Counted from the stretch's first letter, positions 38,147 to 47,298 are shown. The stretch: 64,000 bases of DNA from Colwellia echini (GCF_002843355.2 NZ_PJAI02000001.1:600070-664069); one strand, 5' to 3'. A program made the numbers and translations. The notes: generated from the letters alone by a model not told the origin.

Positions 38147-38560
38147 TTAAACTAGGTAATCACTCATATCATCAATTACTTCTACAGCATTGTTACTTAA
38201 TACAGCTAATTCATGTTCAACATCGTCAAAACTTGAATTAATAGATAACGCGCCGAACACTACGTATTTATCACCAATCTTTGAAAATGATGATAAAGGC
38301 ATAGGGATATTCATTTCTAACATGCTTTCATGCATTGCATTTAGGCTGTCAAGTTTAACTTCTTCAACATCCCATAAATAGGTGATGCAGATTATTTGAT
38401 CTTCGGTTACCGAAACAAAAATAGGTAACTCTTCACGACCCAAAATACTAATTTGCAGGACGTCCACTTCGCCAGATATTGGTTGACAGTCAAAGCTCAT
38501 TCCTGTGTCTGAATTATCTGCCAAGCTGTTTAAGTGATCGGCTATAGTATGAATATTCAT
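38147..38560 (-). CDS. yjfI: DUF2170 family protein (YjfI-like)
   Basis: 137 residues, close in length to E. coli YjfI (133). Recognisable segments are the N-terminal MNIHTIADHLNSLAD, ISILGREELPIFVSVTEDQI and the central MHESMLEMNIPMPLSSFSKI with YVVFGALS. It is probably a soluble alpha/beta partner protein of the PspA-like protein; function unknown. A strong ribosome-binding sequence (GGAAGGATAGGAA) precedes the ATG. The upstream region carries two copies of a palindrome overlapping the probable promoter, so the DUF2170-pspA pair is likely regulated together. Confidence 0.88.
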   Translation of the reverse strand: MNIHTIADHLNSLADNSDTGMSFDCQPISGEVDVLQISILGREELPIFVSVTEDQIICITYLWDVEEVKLDSLNAMHESMLEMNIPMPLSSFSKIGDKYVVFGALSINSSFDDVEHELAVLSNNAVEVIDDMSDYLV

Positions 38561-38599
38561 GTATTTCCTATCCTTCCTTTCTTTAAGTAAAATGCAGAT

Positions 38600-38650
38600 G
38601 ACATATTATGTCGTCTGAGCTAAATTTAGCACTTTGACATATTATGTCAA
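38600..38650 (-). promoter_or_regulatory. Promoter of the DUF2170-pspA genes with two palindromic operator-like sites
   Basis: The 13-bp palindrome GACATATTATGTC occurs twice, at 38600-38612 and 38636-38648, with starts 36 bp apart. The upstream copy extends to a perfect 17-bp palindrome TTGACATATTATGTCAA (38634-38650). On the minus strand its end supplies a -35 box TTGACA (38650-38645), with TAAATT (38628-38623) 16 bp on as -10. The other copy would then lie at about +5 to +17. One site over the -35 and another just after the start is a typical repressor layout. The regulator is unknown. Confidence 0.65.
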
Positions 38651-38755
38651 GTGGTTTTTTAAAACTAAATGTGACTAATTGTTATCGATATTTTTTATTT
38701 AAGTAATTATTTTTAATTCTTTAGTTAGCGCAACAGCTTAGTTTTATCATTGCTA

Positions 38756-40447
38756 TTAATTTAAACCTTGTTGGTCTTGCCATGCACTTTGATGTAATTG
38801 ATAAATACTATGGCTACCTAAAATATTAATACCAATATCGTCTTTATGTTGATAAAAGTCATTAGGAAAAATAAAAGCCGCTTTTAATATAGGCAAGTTT
38901 AACCATTGATGCGTAATCGGTAATTGGTTTAGTTTGTTTAAACGCGTTAATGGGCTTGCGCCATTTTTCGATGCTATTGTCCAACCCCATTCGCCAAAAC
39001 TTGGCACATTATCATGATATTGCTCTACATCAGAAAAGTTAGCTGCGGCTAAGGTGTTGCCAATAGCAATAAAAGAGTCTTTAGCATGATATGGGCTAGT
39101 AGATTGAATGGCAATTAAACCATCACCGGCTAACAATAAATTAAGGCGTGCATAGAAATTTACCGTATATAGCTTATTTAAATCAGGATGACTCGGATCG
39201 GGTAAATCAACAATGATCGCGTCAAATATGGCTCTTTCTTTAACTAATTCATTAATAGCAATAAATGCATCAGCGGTAATAATGTTAACTCGCTCATCTT
39301 GTAAGCTATTTTTATTTAAGTGCAAAATTTGATGAGCTAAACGCGAGTTTACCAAGCCATTGGGTTGTTTAAATATCTCGATTAATTCACCGTCTAAATC
39401 AATTAAGGTCACACTTTTAGGGTTGTACTTTAATACATCGCGCAAGGCTAAACCGTCACCGCCGCCAATAATAAGTATGTTATCGTGCCTAGCAGAGCCG
39501 GCCATAACGGGAGCTACTAAGTAATCATGATAAATATGCTCATCGATAGATGAAAATTGTAAGCGACCGTTCAAGTAAAAATTAATAATATTTTCTTGAT
39601 CCAGCCCCATTTGACGCTCGGTAAAGGTCAGTTGTTGGTAGCGGGTTTTGTCGGTATGAACAACTTTATCCAAGTAAAGTAAGCTGTTCATTTGATTAAG
39701 CCATTGATTACCAAAATTAAACATTAAAACAATAATAAGCGCTAATAGTAGGTGTAAAGCTACAAAGGTTTTTCGCCAATTCAATTTTGACCAATAGCGA
39801 AGAATAAAAAATGCCCCTGCAATAAGGTTTAAACTCGCTGTGAGTGCCGCGGCTTTACTAATATCAATACTGAGTAAAAATATAACCCAAATAGCTGCGC
39901 CAATACCTGCGCCAACATAATCTGCGCCATAAATAGTACCTAAGTTATTAGCCAAATGAGCTTGGTGAATATGCTCGCGAATACGTGCAATGAGGGGGAT
40001 TTCCATGCCAATGAAAAAGCCTAATATTACGCCAAAGAAGTAAGGGCTATTAAAGGCAAGCCAACTTAGTTGCTTAAATAAACCTCCTTGTGGTTTCATA
40101 TCCGGTGGTATTGATAACATATCAGCAATCAATTGTGGAAACAGTTGGGTGACTGCAATTAAGCCACCAATAATTAAAATAGCAGAACTACCAATTAAGG
40201 CGATAATAAGTTCAAGCCAAACAAAGCCATTATAAGCACAGCGAACTTTTCTTGCGGCAAATGCACCTAAACCCATCGACACAATCATTAAACCAATCAT
40301 GGTGTAGATGGTACTTTCCATTACACCTAAAACACGACCTGCATAATGAGACAGTAAATACTCATAAATAAGTCCACAACCAGCCAGTACAGCCATGGTT
40401 AAAATAAGTAGTATATCGTCGATTAAATGGCTTTTCTTTTGAGGCAT
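38756..40447 (-). CDS. Membrane-anchored spermidine synthase-like protein
   Basis: 563 residues. The N-terminal part (to about 240) has around seven hydrophobic helices (for example ILLILTMAVLAGCGLIYEYL, MIGLMIVSMGLGAFAA). The C-terminal half is a spermidine synthase-type Rossmann methyltransferase fold: LTFTERQMGLDQENIINFYL, the SAM-type glycine loop ILIIGGGDGLALRDVLKYNP, and DAIIVDLPDPSHPDL, which corresponds to the catalytic aspartate region of aminopropyltransferases. Such fused proteins are found beside PspA, DUF350 and DUF2170 genes in other bacteria. The real substrate may be a polyamine or another amine; this is not settled. It is oriented with the cassette, 195 bp upstream of the DUF2170 gene. 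Confidence 0.85.
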   Translation of the reverse strand: MPQKKSHLIDDILLILTMAVLAGCGLIYEYLLSHYAGRVLGVMESTIYTMIGLMIVSMGLGAFAARKVRCAYNGFVWLELIIALIGSSAILIIGGLIAVTQLFPQLIADMLSIPPDMKPQGGLFKQLSWLAFNSPYFFGVILGFFIGMEIPLIARIREHIHQAHLANNLGTIYGADYVGAGIGAAIWVIFLLSIDISKAAALTASLNLIAGAFFILRYWSKLNWRKTFVALHLLLALIIVLMFNFGNQWLNQMNSLLYLDKVVHTDKTRYQQLTFTERQMGLDQENIINFYLNGRLQFSSIDEHIYHDYLVAPVMAGSARHDNILIIGGGDGLALRDVLKYNPKSVTLIDLDGELIEIFKQPNGLVNSRLAHQILHLNKNSLQDERVNIITADAFIAINELVKERAIFDAIIVDLPDPSHPDLNKLYTVNFYARLNLLLAGDGLIAIQSTSPYHAKDSFIAIGNTLAAANFSDVEQYHDNVPSFGEWGWTIASKNGASPLTRLNKLNQLPITHQWLNLPILKAAFIFPNDFYQHKDDIGINILGSHSIYQLHQSAWQDQQGLN

Positions 40448-40602
40448 ATCGATGTTATCAATGTTGTTATAAGAGAGGGGAGGTTGTTTATACTAAAAGA
40501 AATAACCGCCTAAGTTAACTAAAGGCATTAGCTAAAGTAAGTTAGCTAGAGTGTTAACAAAAGGCGGAGATTTTAACTGTGTACTTGTCGTAAAGAATAA
40601 GC

Positions 40603-41517
40603 TTAAGTCATCAATGCGGTTAATATCATAGCGATAGCAATACTGGTCGCCATTTCAATACTGGCAACACCTATGTTGTGCTGTTGATCAACCTCTTCAA
40701 CTAAGTTGATACCCCAAAGAACGATTCGTTTGGCAATAGCAGTAAGTATGGCAACAAGTAAAGTCATAATCACACCAATAATTAACCAACCTAGTAAGTT
40801 CATTACTAAAGTATCAGGATCATAAGTTAAAAAGTAGCTAGCCGCTGTTACTGCTAATGCGGTACTAATTGCTTGACCACTGTAGCGAATTGCTAAAGCA
40901 AGCTGGCCTTTGCTTAACGCTTCTTGTAAGCAGTCTTCTTGGTTATTGTTGGCGTATTGCTTTTCGCGCAAACGAGTTACGATAAGTAACATGGTTTGAG
41001 CAACAATAAAACCACTGGTAATGGCGATAAAAGTATTTAAATTTAAACCATCAACCCATAACAAGACTGCCCGAATAACGATGGCTGTAGCAATTGCACC
41101 TGCAGCATCAATAATGCCTATGGTTAAGTTCTTCTCTTTAATAAGCGCATTTTTGTTTAAATGTTGTAGCGCTACTTTGTCATGAATAAAACGTCCGACT
41201 TTAATGAGTAATAAACCGTAGCCACCATAAGCTAGCATGCCGATAGCTTCCATTGCATAACTTGGTGCCGCTTCACCTGAGATAGCGCCAGTAAGCACAA
41301 TACCTAAGGCTAATATACTACCCGCAACACTAATGCCAAAAGCAAAGTTATCTTCTTTGGCTAACTCTTCAGTGCTATTGACCTGAGCACTAAGTCCTGA
41401 AAGAAAACGCATTGCTCCTAACAATAAAATGGCGATGGAAACGTCAATTGCCAAAATAGTTAATAATCGATAGTTAAAGTTGGGATCAACACCAATGAGT
41501 TCGATAAATGTATTCAT
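40603..41517 (-). CDS. Double DUF350 membrane protein (YjfL-like)
   Basis: 304 residues with about eight membrane helices in two homologous DUF350 halves. Compare FAFGISVAGSILALGIVLTG with LALAIRYSGQAISTALAVTA, and LTIGIIDAAGAIATAIVIRA with IGVASIEMATSIAIAMILTA. E. coli YjfL (about 130 residues) has only one unit, so this is a tandem form of it. DUF350 proteins accompany PspA-like proteins and are thought to act in the inner membrane; their activity is unknown. It starts 26 bp after the lipoprotein gene (41544-42533) and precedes the spermidine synthase-like gene by 155 bp. Confidence 0.87.
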   Translation of the reverse strand: MNTFIELIGVDPNFNYRLLTILAIDVSIAILLLGAMRFLSGLSAQVNSTEELAKEDNFAFGISVAGSILALGIVLTGAISGEAAPSYAMEAIGMLAYGGYGLLLIKVGRFIHDKVALQHLNKNALIKEKNLTIGIIDAAGAIATAIVIRAVLLWVDGLNLNTFIAITSGFIVAQTMLLIVTRLREKQYANNNQEDCLQEALSKGQLALAIRYSGQAISTALAVTAASYFLTYDPDTLVMNLLGWLIIGVIMTLLVAILTAIAKRIVLWGINLVEEVDQQHNIGVASIEMATSIAIAMILTALMT

Positions 41518-41543
41518 AATTTTCCTGTCCTATTTTCTATTTA

Positions 41544-42533
41544 TTACTTGCCGCGTCTAAAACCGCGAGAGGTATTGGTGCTTGAGTTTCTAAAACTTGA
41601 CGTTTTACTGCTAGATTTACTGGCGTAACTGCTTTGCTTTACACTGTTGCTACGAAAACGGTTTGAGCTTGTTTGCGCCGTTTTACTCTGGCTAGATAAG
41701 CTTGATGAACCTGCTCGGTTTTTACTGTAAGGACTCGTAAATTTTTTGCCACTGTTACTAAATGATTTTTGAGTACGAGTATCAAGCGCTGATTGTTGCT
41801 TCAATTGGCTTGGTGAGCTATAACGCGTTCTACCGTAGTCATTGTAATAGCTGTAATTACGACGACTGCCCCAATCATTATAATAAGTACGTCGGCCAAA
41901 TAAATCGCCCATCATAGAGTACATACCATACCACGCCCAAAATGACATGCCATTGCTACCTGTTTGCCAACTACCGTAGTTTGGATTGCCAATTAACTGC
42001 TCGCCAGTACCAAAATCCTGTGCGTTATTGGCTTGTTGGCTTTGGCTCTTAGACAATGAATTAACCCGTGGTAATTGACCATCAGACATGTCAGCTAATA
42101 CGTTAAGGGGATCACTCAATGCATCGGAATAAAGAACAGGGTCTGCGGCTTGGTATATGTTGAGCAATTCGTTATACCGTGCTTGTGATGATTCAAACAT
42201 CTGTGGTTGATTCTTAACCGTGTTAACTCGGTCTAATAACGCTTTGTACATAGGGCCATTAACGGTCGCATCTTTACGAAATTCATTAATTAATGGCGCT
42301 AAGTTACTTTTGCTTGCCATTACTCTATCGGCATATTGATTAATTAACGTAGCATTGCGAACTTGACCATTGTTAAGTGCTTGGCCTAGCTGAACAACGC
42401 GTTGCTCAGTTATAGGTAATTGTTGTTCTATTTGCTCTTTTACCGGATCACCACAGCCCGCTAGGGTTAGCGTAGTAATTATCAGCATGAACAATGAAAA
42501 GTGGGATTTTAGTAAGTGCATTTCTGCCATCAT
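41544..42533 (-). CDS. Ser/Arg/Tyr-rich lipoprotein of unknown function in the PspA cassette
   Basis: Up to 329 residues. A signal peptide ends with the lipobox LAGC (about 24-27). A helical N-terminal domain (KEQIEQQLPITEQRVVQLGQ to about residue 150) is followed by an aromatic segment (SFWAWYGMYSMMGDLFGRRT). The C-terminal 90 residues are low-complexity Ser/Lys/Arg, probably disordered, ending RGFRRGK. AAGGAG lies directly before clustered ATGs, so the true start may be 42533, 42530 or 42521. No named family is recognised. It overlaps functionally with the place of YjfM in the E. coli cluster, but I cannot show homology. The DUF350 gene starts 26 bp after it. Confidence 0.7.
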   Translation of the reverse strand: MMAEMHLLKSHFSLFMLIITTLTLAGCGDPVKEQIEQQLPITEQRVVQLGQALNNGQVRNATLINQYADRVMASKSNLAPLINEFRKDATVNGPMYKALLDRVNTVKNQPQMFESSQARYNELLNIYQAADPVLYSDALSDPLNVLADMSDGQLPRVNSLSKSQSQQANNAQDFGTGEQLIGNPNYGSWQTGSNGMSFWAWYGMYSMMGDLFGRRTYYNDWGSRRNYSYYNDYGRTRYSSPSQLKQQSALDTRTQKSFSNSGKKFTSPYSKNRAGSSSLSSQSKTAQTSSNRFRSNSVKQSSYASKSSSKTSSFRNSSTNTSRGFRRGK

Positions 42534-42647
42534 CTCCTTAAAAAGGCTAGGTTAACTTTCACACCCGTTAATATAAGCTAATTATGATTGTACATCGACA
42601 ATTAATATTAGATACATATGTCTATTTGGGAAGTTAGATAGTTAAAG

Positions 42648-43346
42648 CTAATAGGGTTTACTCTTCAATAAGGTGCACTCTGTATCTAAGAATGAATGCG
42701 GAGCGCTCTCAATAACGACTACTGCACGTTGACGGTAACAGAAAAATATAGAGAGACCTGAATGAAAATGTCCCTCAACAGCTTTTGCCACTTGAAAAGT
42801 TGTTTTTAAAAGATCTTTTTCAATTCTAAACGGATCTTTAACGACATAATCTCGATTTAACCACCAAATTAACTCTATGCCTTCGTTTTCTGAATATTCA
42901 ACGAGCTTTTGGTTTAAGGTTTCGCCTGTTCTAAAAGGTCTTGATTCTACACTTCCTTGCCAGCTTTTTTTGTAAGGGCGAACTATACGTTCTCTGGCTT
43001 GTAAAAGTTCTTCTAAACTACCTTGAGGATCAGATAAGTAAACAATATTATTGCGAATCTTAGGGCCTTTGCCATTCATATCGCCATGTAAATTAGCATA
43101 AAACTTTGATAATCCACGTGCTGCAGCGTTGTCAGATTCTCTGCCTTGCTGGTATTCTTCGATTTCTTTTTCGGTTTTTTTAGCTACAGTTGAATCTGAG
43201 CTAGCTTCGGTAACGGGGTTTTCAGCTGTATCTTCTGTTGACACTGAGGCGTCAAGCGAGAGTAATAAGTCTTGATTCGCAATGAAGCCCCAAGCTAAAA
43301 CGGCAAGAAAAAGACCTAATATACTGTTACGTACCCAAAAACTCAT
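42648..43346 (-). CDS. Membrane-anchored protein with a TcpQ-like C-terminal domain
   Basis: 232 residues. An N-terminal membrane helix (SILGLFLAVLAWGFIANQ) is followed by an acidic Ser/Thr linker (to about 75) and a C-terminal domain (about 140-225). In that domain, SRPFRTGETLNQKLVEYSEN, ELIWWLNRDYVV and VAKAVEGHFHSGLSIFFCYR resemble the TcpQ/PilL-N type domains found in pilus and secretion proteins that contact peptidoglycan or secretins. It lies 114 bp upstream of the Ser-rich lipoprotein gene in the same direction. It may be part of the envelope cassette or independent. Confidence 0.65.
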   Translation of the reverse strand: MSFWVRNSILGLFLAVLAWGFIANQDLLLSLDASVSTEDTAENPVTEASSDSTVAKKTEKEIEEYQQGRESDNAAARGLSKFYANLHGDMNGKGPKIRNNIVYLSDPQGSLEELLQARERIVRPYKKSWQGSVESRPFRTGETLNQKLVEYSENEGIELIWWLNRDYVVKDPFRIEKDLLKTTFQVAKAVEGHFHSGLSIFFCYRQRAVVVIESAPHSFLDTECTLLKSKPY

Positions 43347-43530
43347 TGTTTATCAATCCCATTTTTGTTATTAGTTTAATACCAGTTGAAATAATAAATC
43401 AATCACCTTCAAGTTGAATATTTATCCTCAATGATTTTGATCCATTCTTGGTTCCCATCACTTTACGCAAATAATTATTTTTATACAAATAACCTCAAGT
43501 ATTATTGGTTAGAAATTATCAAATGATTAT

Positions 43531-44466
43531 TTAATACAAAGAAGGATCACTTTCGTTTGGCCTAGTTTTAAAACGACGATGTAACCACATATATTGCTCT
43601 GGCTGAACCATTATCGCTTTTTCTAATTCTTGGTTGATTCTAGTTAAATCTTGCACTTCATTACCCGATGGAAAATTGTCTAAAGGAGCTGATACTTCCA
43701 GAGTATAACCACTGTCATCACTATTTCTGCGCGGAACCATCATTACCGTTTTAGTATTTTTCTTACTCGCAAAAATTAGTGTACCTGTTGTACTCGCTGT
43801 TTCTTTTACTGCAAAAAAAGGTACAAATAAGCTTTTATTGCGGCCATAATCTTGATCAGGTAAATAAATACAAGTTTCTTTATCATTTAACGCTCGTAAT
43901 AACCCCTTAACATCGCGTTTTCCTAACATATATTTATTTGCGCGACCTCTGCCTCTATGTTGAAAAAACTCCATTAATGGATTGTTATGTGGGCGATAAA
44001 ATATAACTAAAGGATTACTCATTCCTATTCCACGGGCGCCAAACTCTAAACATAAGTTATGCATGGCTAAAGCCAGTACACCATTTCCCGCAGCTTGTGC
44101 TTCTGTAAGATGATGAGCACCAACTACTTTTACTTTTCTTTTTACCCGCCAATTAGGCCACCACCAACCCATACCGGTTTCAAATAATGCAATGCCGGTA
44201 TTTTCAAAGTTCTTGGCTAAAATATGTTGTATTTCTTGTTCACTTTTTTCAGGAAAGCATAATGTTAAGTTAGTTAATGCTACGTGTTTCCGCTTTGAGG
44301 CAAATTTTAGGAATAATCGACCTATAACTCGTCCCATCGCTAATTGAAATTTAAAGGGTAACCAGGAAATACAATAAAGAATAGTTACGCCTACCCAAGT
44401 TAACCAATATTTAGGTAATAAAAAAGACAACGTAAAGTTAGGCTGTAACATTTTATTTTTACTCAA
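43531..44466 (-). CDS. lpxL: Lipid A biosynthesis acyltransferase (LpxL/LpxM/LpxP family)
   Basis: 311 residues, the usual family length. A hydrophobic N-terminus (YWLTWVGVTILYCISWLPF) anchors it in the inner membrane. The catalytic motif is H136-NLCL-E141 in AMHNLCLEFGARGIGM, matching HFLTLELGAR of E. coli LpxL. Further blocks are FYRPHNNPLMEFFQHRGRGR, LPDQDYGRNKSLFVPFF (substrate pocket) and the C-terminal MWLHRRFKTRP. It transfers a secondary acyl chain to Kdo2-lipid IVA. Whether it is LpxL, LpxM or LpxP in specificity cannot be told. The divergent gene encodes an LPS core transferase. Confidence 0.92.
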   Translation of the reverse strand: MSKNKMLQPNFTLSFLLPKYWLTWVGVTILYCISWLPFKFQLAMGRVIGRLFLKFASKRKHVALTNLTLCFPEKSEQEIQHILAKNFENTGIALFETGMGWWWPNWRVKRKVKVVGAHHLTEAQAAGNGVLALAMHNLCLEFGARGIGMSNPLVIFYRPHNNPLMEFFQHRGRGRANKYMLGKRDVKGLLRALNDKETCIYLPDQDYGRNKSLFVPFFAVKETASTTGTLIFASKKNTKTVMMVPRRNSDDSGYTLEVSAPLDNFPSGNEVQDLTRINQELEKAIMVQPEQYMWLHRRFKTRPNESDPSLY

Positions 44467-44642
44467 GATATTTTCTCATTTGCATTTTATTCGAAGGATA
44501 AACAATTATACCCAAGATAGTTTGTTTTACACAATGAAGTTATTAACTGTAACGCTAATCAATAGATAGTTACCACTTTAGCGGTAATTTGCAGTAGAAT
44601 AGCGCCTTAATAGATTAATAATTGGTATTTAGAGATTTTTTA

Positions 44643-45737
44643 ATGGATGCAATGGTAAGCCATAAGATAAGTGATAATGAAATAGAGCTTATTATTGGAA
44701 ATTCAAAAAGGAACTTTTCAGGTATTACTTCAACGATGTTGCAAGTGGTTAGTTATCAAAAAGAGATGATACCTTTACGTATTATGGGTAAGCATAATTT
44801 AACCGATCCTAGTTTGGCTATTAGTTTTTGGCAGGTTGCGAAAATGTGTAGGCGGCCCCTTAAAAACGGCAAGTATCGTATTTTTCATGCTAGGCGCGTA
44901 GATGAAATGATTCAAGGTGTGTTACTCAAATACCTTTTTAGCGCCAAAATAAAACTTGTATTTAGTTCTGCAGCACAACGTCGACGTGCTAAATTTACTT
45001 GTTGGTTAACGCGCCAAATGGATGCGGTTATTGCGATGTGTAATGCATCAGCTAATTATCTTGAAACGCCACCTAACGCGGTTATTTACCATGGTGTGAA
45101 CATTAACACTTATAAAGCGAGTGCAGATAAACAAGCTGCCTGGCAATCGCTCGATGTACTTAAACCTACCCAGAAAAAAGGCAAATATGGTATAGCCATT
45201 TTAGGGCGAGTTAGAGAACAGAAAGGTGTTCATCTTTTTGTGCAAAGCTGTATTTCTTTATTAGCTAATTATCCTGATTATACTGCCGTTATTGTCGGTA
45301 GCACCGCAGCTAAACATAAAAAGTTTGAGCAAGAATTATGTGACAATATTAAAGCTGCAGGACTTTCTGAGCGCATTATCTTTGTTGGCGAACAGCACTT
45401 TTCTGATATTCCTAAAATATTTAGTAGTTTATCTTTAGTTGTTGCGTTAAGTAGAAATGAAGGTTTTGGTTTGACGGTACTTGAAGCAATGAGTAGTGGT
45501 GCAGCTGTGTTGGCTAGTGAAGCCGGGGCTTGGCCCGAAATTGTTCGCCAAGGTATAGATGGTTATGTTGTACCTATTAATGACTTAGCTGCTGTAAAAG
45601 AAAAAATGGCACTATTATTAAATGATGAAGCGAAATTAATTGAAATGGGTAAAGCAGGGAGGCAGCGTGTTGAAACACTTTACTCCGTTGAGCGAGAAGC
45701 TAAAGAGCTAACTGAATTTCTAAAAACATTAGTTTAA
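44643..45737 (+). CDS. GT4 glycosyltransferase, LpcC-like LPS core type
   Basis: About 364 residues from the ATG at 44643 (MDAMVSHK); a TTG at 44622 would add seven residues. It has the GT-B fold, with an N-terminal domain reading IFHARRVDEMIQGVLLKYL and VFSSAAQRRRAKFTCWLTRQ, then MDAVIAMCNASANYLETP. These resemble the rhizobial LPS core mannosyltransferase LpcC as I remember it. The C-terminal domain has GIAILGRVREQKGVHLFVQS and the EX7E block SRNEGFGLTVLEAMSSGAAV. It is divergent from the lipid A acyltransferase gene, which supports a role in the LPS inner core. Confidence 0.85.
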   Translation: MDAMVSHKISDNEIELIIGNSKRNFSGITSTMLQVVSYQKEMIPLRIMGKHNLTDPSLAISFWQVAKMCRRPLKNGKYRIFHARRVDEMIQGVLLKYLFSAKIKLVFSSAAQRRRAKFTCWLTRQMDAVIAMCNASANYLETPPNAVIYHGVNINTYKASADKQAAWQSLDVLKPTQKKGKYGIAILGRVREQKGVHLFVQSCISLLANYPDYTAVIVGSTAAKHKKFEQELCDNIKAAGLSERIIFVGEQHFSDIPKIFSSLSLVVALSRNEGFGLTVLEAMSSGAAVLASEAGAWPEIVRQGIDGYVVPINDLAAVKEKMALLLNDEAKLIEMGKAGRQRVETLYSVEREAKELTEFLKTLV

Positions 45738-45821
45738 CTTTACCAGTAATTTAATATCCACTAATAGCTAGTTATCATCTGCCAATTAAATAATAACTAC
45801 TAATCTCGTCCTGAAATACAT

Positions 45822-45858
45822 AAAAAGCCGTAAGCAACTAGTTGTTTACGGCTTTTTT
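45822..45858. terminator. Bidirectional terminator between the GT4 gene and tolC
   Basis: AAAAAGCCGTAAGCAACT (45822-45839) is followed by AGTTGTTTACGGCTTTTT, an almost perfect palindrome with one G-U pair, flanked by A and T tracts. It serves both convergent genes. Confidence 0.88.
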
Positions 45859-45930
45859 TAATTCTAAAGAGCATAGTTCTTTAATTAACTAGAGCTCTAG
45901 AACATGAACTTTATAAATAAAAGCTAAACT

Positions 45931-47298
45931 TTATTTAGCTGGCATTAAGCCTGCATTTATCGCTGTAATATCTTCATCGGTAATTGTACCTGCAGCACGT
46001 TTTAATAATAAAACATTTTGAATATAAGCATAACGTGTTGATGACAAGTTACGCTTCACACCATATAAATTACGGGTACTGTCTAATACATCAACAATAG
46101 TACGTGTACCAACTTCAAAACCAGCTTCTGTTGCTTCAAGTGACTTAGTGGCACTTAATACTGATTGTTCATAAGCTTTGATTGCCGATATTGCTGTTAT
46201 TACCGTGTTGTATGCGTTACGTGTAGTGCGAACAACTTCACGGTGCGTTAACGACAAGTCTTGACTGGCTATAACAAAATTATTTTGTGCTTGGCGTACT
46301 GAGCTCTGAATAGCGCCGCCAGAGTAAATTGGTACGTTTAAGTTTACGCCAAGGTAATAGCCATCAACGTTAGGAGCGTTAATTTCCGGTTGATTATTAA
46401 AAGTTGTGTCGGTATCCGCAGCATTGTAATTAGCAGCAAAATCTAACGTAGGATAATGACCTGCACGTGCAATATTGATTTGATCTTGAGCAATATCAAT
46501 GCCGACTTTAGCGGTAATTAAGTCAAGATTTTTGGCTTCAGCAGTCGTTTGCCATTCATCAGCACTGCTTGGTACTGGAGTGCTAGTACTGAATCGCTCG
46601 GTGTTTAATACGCTAACACTTTTCGGGTAAACATTGGTTATTACTCTTACCGCTTCTTCTGCTTGTAAAATAGCATTTTCAGCACGAATTGCTTCGGTTA
46701 CGGCGTTATCGTATTGAGCTTGTGCTTCATAAACATCGGTTATCGCTGTTAAACCTACAGAGAATCGTTGTTTGGTTTGTTCTAATTGTCGTGCAATAGC
46801 TTTTTTCTCAGCGTTTGCAAAAACAAGATCATCTTTTGAGCTGAGTAAATTAAAATAAACTTGCGTAACACGGGTAATCAAATCTTGTTTTGCTACTTGA
46901 TATTGTAAATCGCTTTGATGTGCCGATTTTTTCGCATTATTTAAGCTTAACCAACTATCGTGGTGATAAATCTGCATATTCAGATTACCGCCGTAAGTTA
47001 AACTGCTATATTCACTATTACTGATTGAATTAGTCAGGGCTGTAAGCGGGGGGGTAGTTGGATAGGACTCTTGTTCGCCAACGGTATAACCACCCGTTAA
47101 ATTGATTTGTGGTAATAAAGCAGAGCGTACTTGCTCTATATTTTCTTTAACGCCCATATACTGTGCTTGAGAAATTAGTATTACTGGATCATTTAATAAT
47201 GCTTGTTGGTAAACCGTTAATAAATCATCTGCTTGAACTTGTGTACTGCTCATTGCAGTAGTAAGCGCTATGATGAGTGTACTGAATGTTTTTTTCAT
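45931..47298 (-). CDS. tolC: TolC-family outer-membrane efflux/secretion channel
   Basis: 455 residues with a signal peptide (cleavage after VQA, about residue 23). Two homologous halves each show the TolC pattern of long coiled-coil helices with strand segments (DDLLTVYQQALLNDPVI...; LDLITAKVGIDIAQDQINIA). The loop GFEVGTRTIVDVLDSTRNLY is the C-terminal-half signature, with GLTAITDVYEAQAQYDNAV as its N-terminal-half counterpart. It forms the trimeric exit duct for RND, ABC and MFS pumps and type I secretion. As in E. coli, it is divergent from nudF and the following yqiB-cpdA-yqiA-parE genes. Confidence 0.95.
   Translation of the reverse strand: MKKTFSTLIIALTTAMSSTQVQADDLLTVYQQALLNDPVILISQAQYMGVKENIEQVRSALLPQINLTGGYTVGEQESYPTTPPLTALTNSISNSEYSSLTYGGNLNMQIYHHDSWLSLNNAKKSAHQSDLQYQVAKQDLITRVTQVYFNLLSSKDDLVFANAEKKAIARQLEQTKQRFSVGLTAITDVYEAQAQYDNAVTEAIRAENAILQAEEAVRVITNVYPKSVSVLNTERFSTSTPVPSSADEWQTTAEAKNLDLITAKVGIDIAQDQINIARAGHYPTLDFAANYNAADTDTTFNNQPEINAPNVDGYYLGVNLNVPIYSGGAIQSSVRQAQNNFVIASQDLSLTHREVVRTTRNAYNTVITAISAIKAYEQSVLSATKSLEATEAGFEVGTRTIVDVLDSTRNLYGVKRNLSSTRYAYIQNVLLLKRAAGTITDEDITAINAGLMPAK

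Noticed and set aside
43379..43500. Possible further MITE beginning AATACCAGTTGAAAT upstream of the TcpQ-like gene
   Set aside because: The outer sequence resembles the end of the 2411-2573 element only over a few bases, and I could not find a matching inverted end.
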